Source of the DNA: Methanosarcina sp. | GTDB lineage: Archaea > Halobacteriota > Methanosarcinia > Methanosarcinales > Methanosarcinaceae | DNA: 27,922 nt | Assembly: GCA_013331265.1 (NCBI GenBank) | Contig: DUGS01000209.1 | Location: 7,370-35,291, forward strand | Reading direction: 5' to 3' | Shown: piece after piece, positions 1 through 7,181 of the stretch | How the letters are laid out: every line of letters starts with the position of its first letter | Position numbering within the stretch: position 1 is the first letter of the stretch | The notes under the pieces: model-generated | What the model saw: only the letters and a program-made list of their open reading frames with translations | What the model was told of the DNA's origin: nothing | Database searches by the model: none | Program-made: the position numbers and the translations under genes

Positions 1-495
1 TAAATAAAGAGATCTCGTACAGAAACTCTATCAATACTGCTGCTTTATATACGTTATAACAGTATTAGTTACAGATATTATATTTATCATAATGATATTT
101 ATTCCAATGTGAGTTATTACAATATTATTTATTACAATGTCATTTGTTTACGATATATCCGTTTACGTAAACATCCCGATACCACTCGCCGGACCACCAG
201 TATCCAGCATCCGACAATCATAGAAAGTTGTCAGTGATTATCGAACTATTCATTATACTCATTTCACATAATTTATGACTTTTAAACACAGCAAATCGAG
301 CTTCCCTGGGAGAAGCTACTCTCTGTGAGAAGTCGTCAGGCAAGAGAGTCTGCATATATTGATATTTAATGAAAAATATATATCATTTAATGTTATTTGC
401 GCCTCTTACCATCTATTGCCGGGTACCTGCAAGGCAGGACAATAAAGACCACAGGCAAAACTATAGAAATCTGTTATATTTATGTGGAGAATGGT
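1..495. other. AT-rich leader/intergenic region upstream of deoxyhypusine synthase
   Basis: No gene is supported here. The first ~170 bases repeat variants of TTATTACAAT. A small inverted repeat, AGCTTC at 299-304 and GAAGCT at 312-317, could form a 6-bp hairpin. A TATA-like tract lies at about 374-384. The reading frame of the following gene stays open upstream to 397, but the conserved protein begins at 496, so this part is treated as leader. Confidence 0.6.
374..384 (+). promoter_or_regulatory. Putative TATA box for deoxyhypusine synthase
   Basis: The tract AAATATATATC resembles an archaeal box A. Transcription would start about 25 bases downstream, near 408, giving a leader of roughly 85-90 bases before the ATG at 496. 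The surroundings are AT-rich, so chance matches are common. Confidence 0.35.
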
Positions 496-1527
496 ATGCA
501 TCACAATGTATTTACGAACAACCCGACAGTTCCAATTGATGTAAAGGACAGGCCTGTAAGCGAATTGATGGACGGAATGCTCAGAACAGGTTTTCAGGGC
601 AGAAAGCTTGCTGAATCAGTTCAGGCCTGGCATAACATGCTCAGAGAAAAGGATACGACCGTGCTTATGGGCCTATCCGGAGCCATGGTTCCTGCCGGCA
701 TGCGCAGGGTTATTTCCTACCTGATCCGGGAAAGGATGATCGACTGCCTCGTAAGCACAGGGGCAAACCTGTTCCACGATTCTCACGAAGCCCTCGGCAG
801 GAAACACTATGTGGGCTCACATCTAGCCAATGATGAAAAGCTCTTTGAACACGGTGTGGACAGGATTTATGATGTCTTTGCAGTTGAAGAAGAATTCAGG
901 ACCACAGACAACCTGGTTGCAGATTTTGCAGAGGAAATCGGAGAAATGAGCTGTTCTTCAAGGGAGTTCATGTACCTGCTTGGAAAGGAGCTTGTGAAGA
1001 GAGGAGCTGCTGAGGATTCAATAATAGTAAGCGCATACAGGCACAATGTCCCTATATTTGTGCCTGCCCTGTCTGATAGTTCCATAGGTATAGGGCTTAC
1101 AATTGCAAGAAGAAGAGGGCTCAAACTTGAAATAGACCAGATAAAAGATGTTGACGAAATCACCCGGATAGTGGAAAAATCCGGACATACGGGCGTGGTC
1201 TATGTAGGAGGCGGAGTCCCTAAGAACTTTATCCAGCAGACCGAAGTGATAGCATCGATACTGGGAGGGGATGTCGCAGGACATGAATATGCCATTCAGT
1301 ATACCTCGGACTCTCCACACTGGGGCGGGCTCTCAGGCTGCACTTTTGACGAAGCGGTTTCCTGGGGTAAGATTGCACCTCAGGCAAAAAAAGTGCAGGT
1401 TTTTGTGGATGCTACCATCGCCCTTCCGATTGTTGCTCATGCCCTGCATGAAAAGGCACGCGGACTGAAGCGTGCTGCCCCTACGTATTCCTGGGATGGG
1501 CCCGAAGGGCTTGAAATTGCTTATTAA
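496..1527 (+). CDS. dys: Deoxyhypusine synthase
   Basis: Catalyses the NAD-dependent transfer of the butylamine group of spermidine to one lysine of translation factor aIF5A, the first step of hypusine formation in the cytosol. The 343-residue product matches the family along its length: the N-terminal part has MHHNVFTNNP and GLSGAMVPAGMRR, then STGANLFHDSHEALG, and the C-terminal half has GHTGVVYVGGGVPKNF and the SGCTFDEAVSWGK segment that holds the catalytic-lysine region. The ATG at 496 is chosen because GGAG at 486-489 lies six bases upstream; a GTG at 484 is in frame, and the frame is open back to 397, but no conserved sequence precedes MHHN. The gene stands alone, with a 69-base gap to the next gene on the same strand. 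Confidence 0.95.
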   Translation: MHHNVFTNNPTVPIDVKDRPVSELMDGMLRTGFQGRKLAESVQAWHNMLREKDTTVLMGLSGAMVPAGMRRVISYLIRERMIDCLVSTGANLFHDSHEALGRKHYVGSHLANDEKLFEHGVDRIYDVFAVEEEFRTTDNLVADFAEEIGEMSCSSREFMYLLGKELVKRGAAEDSIIVSAYRHNVPIFVPALSDSSIGIGLTIARRRGLKLEIDQIKDVDEITRIVEKSGHTGVVYVGGGVPKNFIQQTEVIASILGGDVAGHEYAIQYTSDSPHWGGLSGCTFDEAVSWGKIAPQAKKVQVFVDATIALPIVAHALHEKARGLKRAAPTYSWDGPEGLEIAY

Positions 1528-1596
1528 AAATAATCACATCACAAATCTTTATCATATTTGAAACCGATAACATAAGGTGAGAAGGAGAGGACATAA

Positions 1597-2118
1597 ATGG
1601 GTAAAAGAACTCGAATAATCAACGATCCTTCCTATTTAGTACCATTACTCAGGACTTTTGGATCCAGAACCCATAAAAAAATATTCGATGCACTTTCTAA
1701 CAAATGGATGACCAGAACGGAAATCGATGAGTTTATAGGCGCAGATTCATCAAAAAGCCTTCATATTCTGAAAAAAGCCGGGCTCCTCGAAAGCCAGTGG
1801 AGAGTCCCTGAAGCGGGACAAAAACCCTCAAAAGAATACCACAGTTCTTACTCAAAGGTTCAGGTGAACTTTCAGTGTTCCTTTGAAGACCTCAGTGATA
1901 TCATTATGCTGACCTTCAAACCATATGAAGAGGTTAAGGACGCTATGGAAGAACTGGAAAAACTGGTAGAAGAAGGCAATACTTCAATGAGCAACCTCAC
2001 AAGGACTCTTAACAAGAATCCGTTCTACATCTGTGCTGTTGCCCGCAGGTCCGAAAAGCTTTCAGTAATGGGGCAGAGGTTAAAATTAATTGAAGATGTT
2101 GAGGAGAATTACGATTGA
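1597..2118 (+). CDS. Winged-helix (ArsR-like) transcriptional regulator
   Basis: A 173-residue protein. Residues about 15-95 read as a winged helix-turn-helix: FGSRTHKKIFDALS, then MTRTEIDEFIGADSSKSL as the recognition region and LHILKKAGLLE before a wing. The C-terminal half is helical and charged (EEVKDAMEELEKLVEEG, then RRSEKLSVMGQRLKLIED) and may serve in dimerisation. No metal-binding cysteine cluster of classical ArsR proteins is visible. A strong ribosome binding site, AAGGAGAGG, precedes the ATG by about six bases. Its TGA overlaps the ATG of the next regulator (TGATG), so the two are almost certainly co-transcribed and translationally coupled. The regulated targets cannot be read from the sequence. 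Confidence 0.85.
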   Translation: MGKRTRIINDPSYLVPLLRTFGSRTHKKIFDALSNKWMTRTEIDEFIGADSSKSLHILKKAGLLESQWRVPEAGQKPSKEYHSSYSKVQVNFQCSFEDLSDIIMLTFKPYEEVKDAMEELEKLVEEGNTSMSNLTRTLNKNPFYICAVARRSEKLSVMGQRLKLIEDVEENYD

Positions 2119-2906
2119 TGATTAAAATCCTCCAGACCAAGAGCGGAGTCACCAAGTTTCAGGTTCTGATTGAGATTGCAGCCCACCAGCCCAATGTAAG
2201 GCAAAAAGAAATTGCCGCAAAAATAGGAATAACTCCCCAGGCAGTTTCCGAATACATAAAGGAGCTTGTAAATGATGGGCTGATTGTCACTGAGGGCCGC
2301 GTCCGGTACAGGATAACAAAAGAAGGCGTAGAATGGGTCCTGGAAAATGCCACAGAAATGAAGCAGTACGCCCGCTTTGTCATGGAAGATATAATCAGCC
2401 ATGTCTCTACCTGGACAGCCATTACAAGAGAAGAGGTCAAAGAAGGCCAGCAGGTCTACCTGAAAATGGACAACGGACTCCTCTATGTAAGCAGCAAGGA
2501 AATGACAGGCGCATCAGGCACTATCATATCCGATGCCGCCGAAGGGGAAGATGTGGGAGTGACCAGCCTCAAGGGCCTTATAGACCTGGAAAATGCAACC
2601 ATTACTATCTGCAAGGTCCCCAGGGTTGAACGCGGTGGGTCAAGAAAAGTAGACCTCGATCGCCTTAAGATGCTGGCAGGCTCAAAACCTTATGTAGCAG
2701 CAATCGGTGTGGAAGCGTTAATCGCTCTTCGCAAAATCGGCATAAGCCCTAATGTCATGTTCGGAACAAACGAATCCGTTATTGAGGCTGCGTATCACGG
2801 GCTTTCATCCCTTGTAGTCTCAGTGGACGAACAGGTCTCTGCTCTCCTGAACAGGCTGGAAACCGAGAACCTCGAGTATGAACTCGTGGACCTGACAGTC
2901 GAATAA
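2118..2906 (+). CDS. MarR-like winged-helix regulator with C-terminal sensor-like domain
   Basis: A 262-residue protein. Residues 1-75 are a clear winged HTH (NVRQKEIAAKIGITPQAVSEYIKELVNDGLI followed in sequence by a wing and TKEGVEWVL). Residues 100-262 form a separate alpha/beta domain (MTGASGTIISDAAEGEDVG, VGVEALIALRKIGISP-like stretch, FGTNESVIEAAYHGLSSLVV) that could bind a ligand; I do not recognise a specific effector. ATG 2118 overlaps the upstream stop by one base; a TTG at 2115 is the alternative and lies closer to GGAG at 2103-2106. The arrangement of two stacked DNA-binding proteins suggests an autoregulated pair. A hairpin and T tract follow. Confidence 0.85.
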   Translation: MIKILQTKSGVTKFQVLIEIAAHQPNVRQKEIAAKIGITPQAVSEYIKELVNDGLIVTEGRVRYRITKEGVEWVLENATEMKQYARFVMEDIISHVSTWTAITREEVKEGQQVYLKMDNGLLYVSSKEMTGASGTIISDAAEGEDVGVTSLKGLIDLENATITICKVPRVERGGSRKVDLDRLKMLAGSKPYVAAIGVEALIALRKIGISPNVMFGTNESVIEAAYHGLSSLVVSVDEQVSALLNRLETENLEYELVDLTVE

Positions 2907-2949
2907 ATAGATTTTGTTTTTAACTTTTTATGTTTAATTTAGGGTTCAG

Positions 2950-2992
2950 AGGTTCCAGATACATGGTTCCGGAACTCGAACCTTCCGTTTTT
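2950..2992 (+). terminator. Hairpin terminator after the regulator pair
   Basis: AGGTTC at 2950-2955 pairs with GAACCT at 2978-2983, enclosing the 10-base palindrome GTTCCGGAAC at 2966-2975. A T run at 2988-2992 follows. A T-rich tract (TTTTGTTTTTAACTTTTT, about 2912-2929) lies just downstream of the stop and could also end transcription, as archaeal terminators often need only T runs. Confidence 0.55.
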
Positions 2993-3102
2993 AATATTAA
3001 GCGCAAATTTCTAATTCAAGTATGACTCTCAGGCTTCCTGAAATTCACGCTGCACATTTTTATCTACAAATGGTATATTTTACGTTATAACGGAGGTTTC
3101 CC

Positions 3103-3651
3103 GTGAAACTGATTGTACTTTCCGATACACATCTTAAAACAGGAGAGATTCCCGGACAGCTTCAAAGCCTTCTCGAAGACTGCGACCTGATCGTCCATGC
3201 AGGGGATTTCAGCACTGTAAAAGCATACAATGCCTTTAATGCCAGCGGCAAGCTGAAAGCCGTTTCCGGAAACGATGATAGCTCAGAACTCAAAAAACTC
3301 CTTCCCGAAAGGCTGAAATTCGAGGTTGAAGGGATAAAAATCGGGGTAGTTCACGAAGGAGGGCTCTCAGTGATGGATACAACCGCCCAGGGCTACCTGG
3401 CAAAAGAAATGGGAGTGGATGTCCTGATTTTCGGGCACCTGCACCGCCCTTTGATTGAAAGAAAGGATGTAATGCTCGTCTGCCCGGGTTCTCCTACAAA
3501 ACCCAGGATGTCAACTCCAGGTGTAGTAGAACTCATAATCGAAAAAGGGAGTATAGAAGGAAGGGTACTTACACTTGAAGGAGAAAGCTGTGAATATATT
3601 AAGTTCCGGGATGCCCTGAAAAGACAAAAAGAAGAAGAGAGCCATAAATAA
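3103..3651 (+). CDS. YfcE/MJ0936-family metallophosphoesterase
   Basis: A 182-residue binuclear-metal phosphodiesterase of the calcineurin-like superfamily. The ordered metal motifs are all present: LSDTHL near residue 6 (DxH), HAGD near 36, SGNDD near 58 (the GNHD motif with D for H, as in MJ0936 which has GNND), VVHEGG near 83, and FGHLHRP near 114. Family members hydrolyse model phosphodiesters in vitro; the physiological substrate is generally unknown. The start is a GTG at 3103, six bases after GGAGG at 3092-3096. The C-terminus is lysine/glutamate rich (LKRQKEEESHK). The gene appears monocistronic, with a convergent gene on the other side of a structured spacer. Confidence 0.9.
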   Translation: MKLIVLSDTHLKTGEIPGQLQSLLEDCDLIVHAGDFSTVKAYNAFNASGKLKAVSGNDDSSELKKLLPERLKFEVEGIKIGVVHEGGLSVMDTTAQGYLAKEMGVDVLIFGHLHRPLIERKDVMLVCPGSPTKPRMSTPGVVELIIEKGSIEGRVLTLEGESCEYIKFRDALKRQKEEESHK

Positions 3652-3675
3652 AAAGGGCATAAGCAGCTAAGGCTG

Positions 3676-3766
3676 CCAGAGATTCTTAGAAAGTAGATTA
3701 AGAACCTGTAAAAGGGCCTCTTATTGCCAGAACTCAGGCACATGCCTCGCTAGGCGAGGTCTCTGG
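3676..3766. other. Structured spacer between convergent genes (possible terminator or RNA)
   Basis: CCAGAGA at 3676-3682 pairs with TCTCTGG at 3760-3766. Inside lie TTCTTA/TAAGAA (about 3683 and 3699) and CCTCGC (3745-3750) with GCGAGG (3754-3759). The whole could fold as a multi-branched structure of about 91 nt. The position between convergent genes fits a bidirectional terminator; a small RNA is the alternative. It does not have tRNA T-loop or D-loop consensus. Confidence 0.4.
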
Positions 3767-3795
3767 AACTACTTATTCAGTGAACTCCTGAAAAT

Positions 3796-4017
3796 TCACA
3801 TGGTCTCCAGTTTGAACATTACACCTGTACCCTGAAGGCTTAGATAGACTTTATCCCCAAACTCGAGAATCTTTTCAACACCAACATTGCTGTTCCAGTT
3901 ATATACAAAGTCGTAGCTGCCCTGCATGGGTTCAAAACCCAGGGACAACAACCTCCGGTTGACCTCAGATGGGCGGACTCCTTCACTACTGAACCAGACC
4001 ACAAGATAGGTTTTCAC
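3796..4017 (-). CDS. Small protein of unknown function (73 aa)
   Basis: A 73-residue acidic/hydrophobic protein starting MKTYLVVWFSSEGV and containing RPSEVNRRLLSLGFEPMQG and VYNWNSNVGVEKILEFGDKVY. The alternation of strands and one helix (residues 16-28) suggests a small alpha/beta fold of the ferredoxin-like type, but no family is recognised. The start is a GTG; the sequence before it matches an extended Shine-Dalgarno at 9 of 12 positions (ATGGGATGATCC against AGGAGGTGATCC). Codon use is like that of the neighbouring real genes. It is convergent with the metallophosphoesterase gene. Confidence 0.6.
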   Translation of the reverse strand: MKTYLVVWFSSEGVRPSEVNRRLLSLGFEPMQGSYDFVYNWNSNVGVEKILEFGDKVYLSLQGTGVMFKLETM

Positions 4018-4388
4018 AGGATCATCCCATATACTGATTAATAATTAATTTTAGCATAAGTCCTAATTCAACCACACAACATTTGTTTTATATCTGCTTC
4101 GTTTATTTATCTAGATTTTGTCTTTAACCTTTTCAATTTCGTGAAAAAAGGAGAAATTTCTTCGGTAAATTAAACCTCGAAAACTATCTGGAAAGAAATA
4201 TGAAAAAGAATAAGAAAAAAATAAATAAAAGCAGAATAAAATAAATATATGAATCAAAAAAGGATTTGGAAACGTTGCAGTAGCATAAAGTTTCTGTATT
4301 TAAAAGAGGAAATTCAGGATAAAAAGTCCCTGAATTTCTGACCGCTTAATTACAACACTTTACCCGGTCACAAAACTTATTACTGGTT
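4018..4388. other. Intergenic region between small protein and RPA operon
   Basis: AT-rich; no gene supported. It should hold the promoter of the minus-strand small gene on its left and the end of the RPA operon on its right. A purine-rich, A-dominated stretch occupies about 4200-4260. The only clear structure is the hairpin at 4310-4337. Confidence 0.6.
4310..4337 (-). terminator. Hairpin terminator of the RPA operon
   Basis: AAATTCAGG at 4310-4318 and CCTGAATTT at 4329-4337 form a perfect 9-bp stem with a 10-base loop. On the minus strand it lies about 50 bases beyond the stop of the RPA-associated gene and is followed by a short T-rich run (CTCTTTT). Confidence 0.6.
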
Positions 4389-4958
4389 TTATGTATTGTC
4401 TTTAAGGGATTCGAGAGCTTTTTTCACCATTTCGCGGTAAATCTCCGGATCAATGGAATAGTGTTCTTTTGCAAGCTTGTAGTTTGGATCTTCCTGTGCC
4501 TCAACTGCTCTTATCCTCTCAAGAGTCTGCTTTGCAGTGTCAAGTACCCAGAGATTCCTCGTCAGCTCATCCACCTGCTGGATAGATTCCGGACGAATTG
4601 AGGTCAGGACATTTCCATCGTCTGTGGTATAGGTACTGGTCTTACCAATTACCGCAACAAAAGCTGGCATTTCGCATTCAGCAAGGAACTGAGCAGCTTC
4701 AGGCTGGTACTGCCCTGCATATATAAGGAAGGAACCTGTGGGATCGGAAACCCTGCCCCTCCAGTATTCGGAGTCGGTGCCTATATCTTCTTTTTCGATA
4801 AGCGTACCCACAATAAAGATGCGGTTCACATTCGCCCCTGTCGGGGTAAGGAGATACTGCGGAGCATACTGGTCGTTTTCATCCTTTGAGGTAAGGTTTG
4901 AGTCTTTCAGCTCTTTGGCAAAAACCCGGCGAGCCGCCTCCCTGAAGAAACCCGCCAT
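4389..4958 (-). CDS. RPA-associated OB-fold protein (COG3390 type)
   Basis: A 189-residue partner of archaeal single-stranded DNA-binding protein RPA, as established for the rpa/rpap gene pairs of euryarchaea. The central part (residues about 40-130, with RIFIVGTLIEKEDIG, WRGRVSDPTGSFLIYAGQYQPEA and PAFVAVIGK) is an OB fold; the C-terminal third is helical (TLERIRAVEAQEDPN, YREMVKKALESLKD). The ATG follows directly on the rpa3 stop (TAAATG) and its Shine-Dalgarno AGGAGGTG lies inside the rpa3 end, so synthesis of the two proteins should be coupled. It probably binds RPA3 and takes part in replication or repair. No zinc-binding residues are seen here. Confidence 0.88.
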   Translation of the reverse strand: MAGFFREAARRVFAKELKDSNLTSKDENDQYAPQYLLTPTGANVNRIFIVGTLIEKEDIGTDSEYWRGRVSDPTGSFLIYAGQYQPEAAQFLAECEMPAFVAVIGKTSTYTTDDGNVLTSIRPESIQQVDELTRNLWVLDTAKQTLERIRAVEAQEDPNYKLAKEHYSIDPEIYREMVKKALESLKDNT

Positions 4959-6224
4959 TTACTCCACCTCCTGTTCGGCAAGAGGTTCAGCAAGCATCTG
5001 GTCAAGGAGCTCCCTGTCCAGAGAAGTACTTGGAGTAATCGATTCCACAAGGATATAGCGGTCAAGCTTGTGCCCTGTGACAGTATAATACCTGCCGACA
5101 AGCTCGTGTTTCAGTTTGTCCAGCACAACCCCGGGATCAAGAGCATCTGCGGCCATTGCAATTGCGCTGTCAAGAGAGATTCCTGAAAGCTCTTCGGTAA
5201 GTTCCCTATTAATCAGGGCATCCTGGGTGGAAGTTCCGGAATCAAGGACTGCCTTTATCCTGAGGTCGTATTCTCCTTTAACCTTCCCATGTTCTGCACA
5301 GGCACCTTTAACCAGAGCTCTTTTGCATTCAGGGCAGCGTTTTATAAGTCCAGACCCGGTCTGAATATCAACCATTGCCCCGAAATATGTAAACATGGAG
5401 GTCCTTACTTCAATATCTTCATCGAGTGCTTCTATGGAACTTGACCTGTTAAGCTGGACCTGAGCCTTGCCGTTCCATTCGCTAACTACTACATTTTTCA
5501 GCATGTAGCTCTTGCCTTCTTCCATATCCGGAAGTTCGGAACTTGCCCAGTTAGTGAATTTGATCACTCCGGTTTCGTCACCTATAAGCCCTGCCTGTTC
5601 TATAGATTCATGGGAGTTCTCCCAGAGCTGGATAACTTTTCCTCTTACTGTTGCCCACTGGTTCCCAGCAAGATCAGCAATGTTCCTGAGCTCGGCTTCC
5701 CTTGCTACAGGAGTAAAATCGCCACCTCCCATTATAACAGGCTCGGAGAGCTTTTCTATTGAACTGTTCTTGTTAACCTGGACCTGGAACCTCCCATTAT
5801 ATTCCCCAACAACTACACTCCGGAGAAGGTAGCTCTCTCCCTGTTCAAGGAGGGGGAGTTCGGCATTTTTCCAGATGGTAAACTTTATGATTCCTGTCTC
5901 ATCTCCAAGAAGCCCGACCTGAGATATGGACTCATGAGTGTTTTCCCAGAGCTGAACAACCTTTGCGTTAAGGTTTGCCCACTGTCCGTTCTCCGTAATA
6001 TCCACAATTTTGGTGAGCTGGGGTTCAGCCTGTCTGACATAAAACTCATTTTTAGGAATAGAATATTTCTTCAAAAAATAGTTTGTTACACTGCGCTGCG
6101 CTTCATTTGAAGGTACCTTGAACTTCTTAATCAGCTCGTCGAGTCTGCTTTCGATGTCCTCAACAGGCACATCGATGCCAATTTTCATAAACCGGTCTCT
6201 AATGGATTCGGCAGTTTGCTTCAT
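4959..6224 (-). CDS. rpa3: Replication protein A, RPA3 type (two OB folds and zinc finger)
   Basis: A 421-residue single-stranded DNA-binding protein for replication, repair and recombination. Order: helical N-terminal segment (1-65), OB fold 1 (about 70-160), OB fold 2 (about 178-268), then a zinc finger with C297, C300, C309 and H312, exactly the CX2CX8CX2H spacing described for Methanosarcina acetivorans RPA2/RPA3, and a C-terminal helical domain. The OB folds are near duplicates: QLWENTHESISQVGLLGDET in the first, QLWENSHESIEQAGLIGDET in the second. Start ATG 6224 has GAGGAG seven bases upstream; an in-frame TTG at 6239 would place the Shine-Dalgarno inside the gene and is rejected. First gene of a two-gene operon. 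Confidence 0.95.
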   Translation of the reverse strand: MKQTAESIRDRFMKIGIDVPVEDIESRLDELIKKFKVPSNEAQRSVTNYFLKKYSIPKNEFYVRQAEPQLTKIVDITENGQWANLNAKVVQLWENTHESISQVGLLGDETGIIKFTIWKNAELPLLEQGESYLLRSVVVGEYNGRFQVQVNKNSSIEKLSEPVIMGGGDFTPVAREAELRNIADLAGNQWATVRGKVIQLWENSHESIEQAGLIGDETGVIKFTNWASSELPDMEEGKSYMLKNVVVSEWNGKAQVQLNRSSSIEALDEDIEVRTSMFTYFGAMVDIQTGSGLIKRCPECKRALVKGACAEHGKVKGEYDLRIKAVLDSGTSTQDALINRELTEELSGISLDSAIAMAADALDPGVVLDKLKHELVGRYYTVTGHKLDRYILVESITPSTSLDRELLDQMLAEPLAEQEVE

Positions 6225-6293
6225 ATTAATTCTCCTCAAGCCTCATGGTTATCTTAATCTTATTGAGAGGCACTCTAAATTACTGCAGCAGAG

Positions 6294-6304
6294 AATATAA
6301 AGTT
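6294..6304 (-). promoter_or_regulatory. Putative TATA box of the RPA operon
   Basis: Read on the minus strand, AACTTTATATTCTC lies about 70-80 bases upstream of the rpa3 ATG. A start site 25 bases downstream, near 6270, would give a leader of about 45 bases with the GAGGAG ribosome site. Confidence 0.4.
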
Positions 6305-6471
6305 GAGTGATGTGGGGTGAAAGTATTCTTTAAACAGGGAGCAGTGGCAGGAAGCAATCATACCTTTAGAACCTCAATGTAATGAATTGCAAGCCCGAAA
6401 AACGCCTGATTCATAGACTCAACCCGATTTAAAGGAAATAAGTTTATCCTTTTTAAGGCAGTTCCACTTCT

Positions 6472-6543
6472 CCTCAAAAAATACTCACTTATCGTCCTCT
6501 TACCCATCCTCAAAGAGTACTCACCTGTCTTCCTCTTATCTCT
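6472..6543. repeat. Two imperfect tandem copies of a 36-bp unit
   Basis: The unit begins CCTCAAA, continues TACTCAC after three bases, and later has TCCTCTTA; the copies start at 6472 and 6508 and agree at roughly three quarters of positions. No third copy is recognisable. Confidence 0.6.
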
Positions 6544-7116
6544 ACTTTGAGCTTAGCCTCAAATTTATTTTATACTTTAACTGATTGGCTATGTAACCGG
6601 ATAGCTGCATTAACTGTATAGAACAGTACAATTACTCATCATTAGACCTGTTTTGTTATTCAATAGTTCTCTGTTTTAGATCGCAAATACTATCCAGTTA
6701 TCTGTCCACAAGGCACTTTGTAATAAAAAGTGTTTTGCAGGAATTGACCACACTCTTCGTAACACCAGTTACTTTGTAATATTTTTTTGAGTAACTTTAG
6801 AATAGATTGTTTCTTAATATTGATATATTTTGGGATGTCATGTGCCTTCAGAGACTGAAAAAAATATAAAAAATATTTCTATTATATCCAGTGTTCAAAC
6901 TTTCAAAATTAAGTCGTTTTATAATTTTACATTTTTTAAACTGAATAAAGAACCATCTTCCCTGTCCGAAGAATACTTTAACAGAAACCGGAACTCATGT
7001 TATTTATTGAGTAGGAGAACTGCACTTATTATATATATTTTTCCCTTTTATGGGTCAGAGACTCATCGGTATATATTACAAAATTCTTTCGAATATTTTT
7101 TAGTTATAATTCTGAA

Positions 7117-7130
7117 TTTATATATTTATT
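7117..7130 (+). promoter_or_regulatory. Putative TATA box of the amino-sugar cluster
   Basis: TTTATATATTTATT is a strong box A match. A start about 25 bases downstream, near 7150, would leave a leader of about 15-30 bases before ATG 7167 or 7182, consistent with the lack of a good Shine-Dalgarno. Confidence 0.5.
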
Positions 7131-7181
7131 AAACAGATTTTGAAGGGAATGTATAAATTCTAAAAAATGTTTTTTAACTCT

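Larger units (their letters stand above)
6225..7181. other. Long divergent intergenic region (rpa3 / amino-sugar cluster)
   Basis: Nearly 1 kb with no supported gene. It holds the divergent promoters of the RPA operon and of the amino-sugar cluster, a 36-bp tandem repeat at 6472-6543, and a repeated ACTTTGTAATA motif (about 6716 and 6771). An open frame at 6830-7132 (+) is rejected: its translation is low-complexity and it ends in AT-rich promoter sequence. Confidence 0.6.

Noticed and set aside
867..1320. Minus-strand open frames inside deoxyhypusine synthase
   Set aside because: Antisense shadows of a well-supported gene with low-complexity serine-rich translations.
3676..3766. tRNA gene (91 nt with a 7-bp closing stem)
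   Set aside because: No GGTTCRANYCC T-arm just before the 3' closing strand, no D-loop consensus and no plausible anticodon arm.
6830..7132. 100-codon plus-strand frame before glmU-like 1
   Set aside because: Low-complexity AT-driven translation, no ribosome site, and it runs into the promoter of the next gene.
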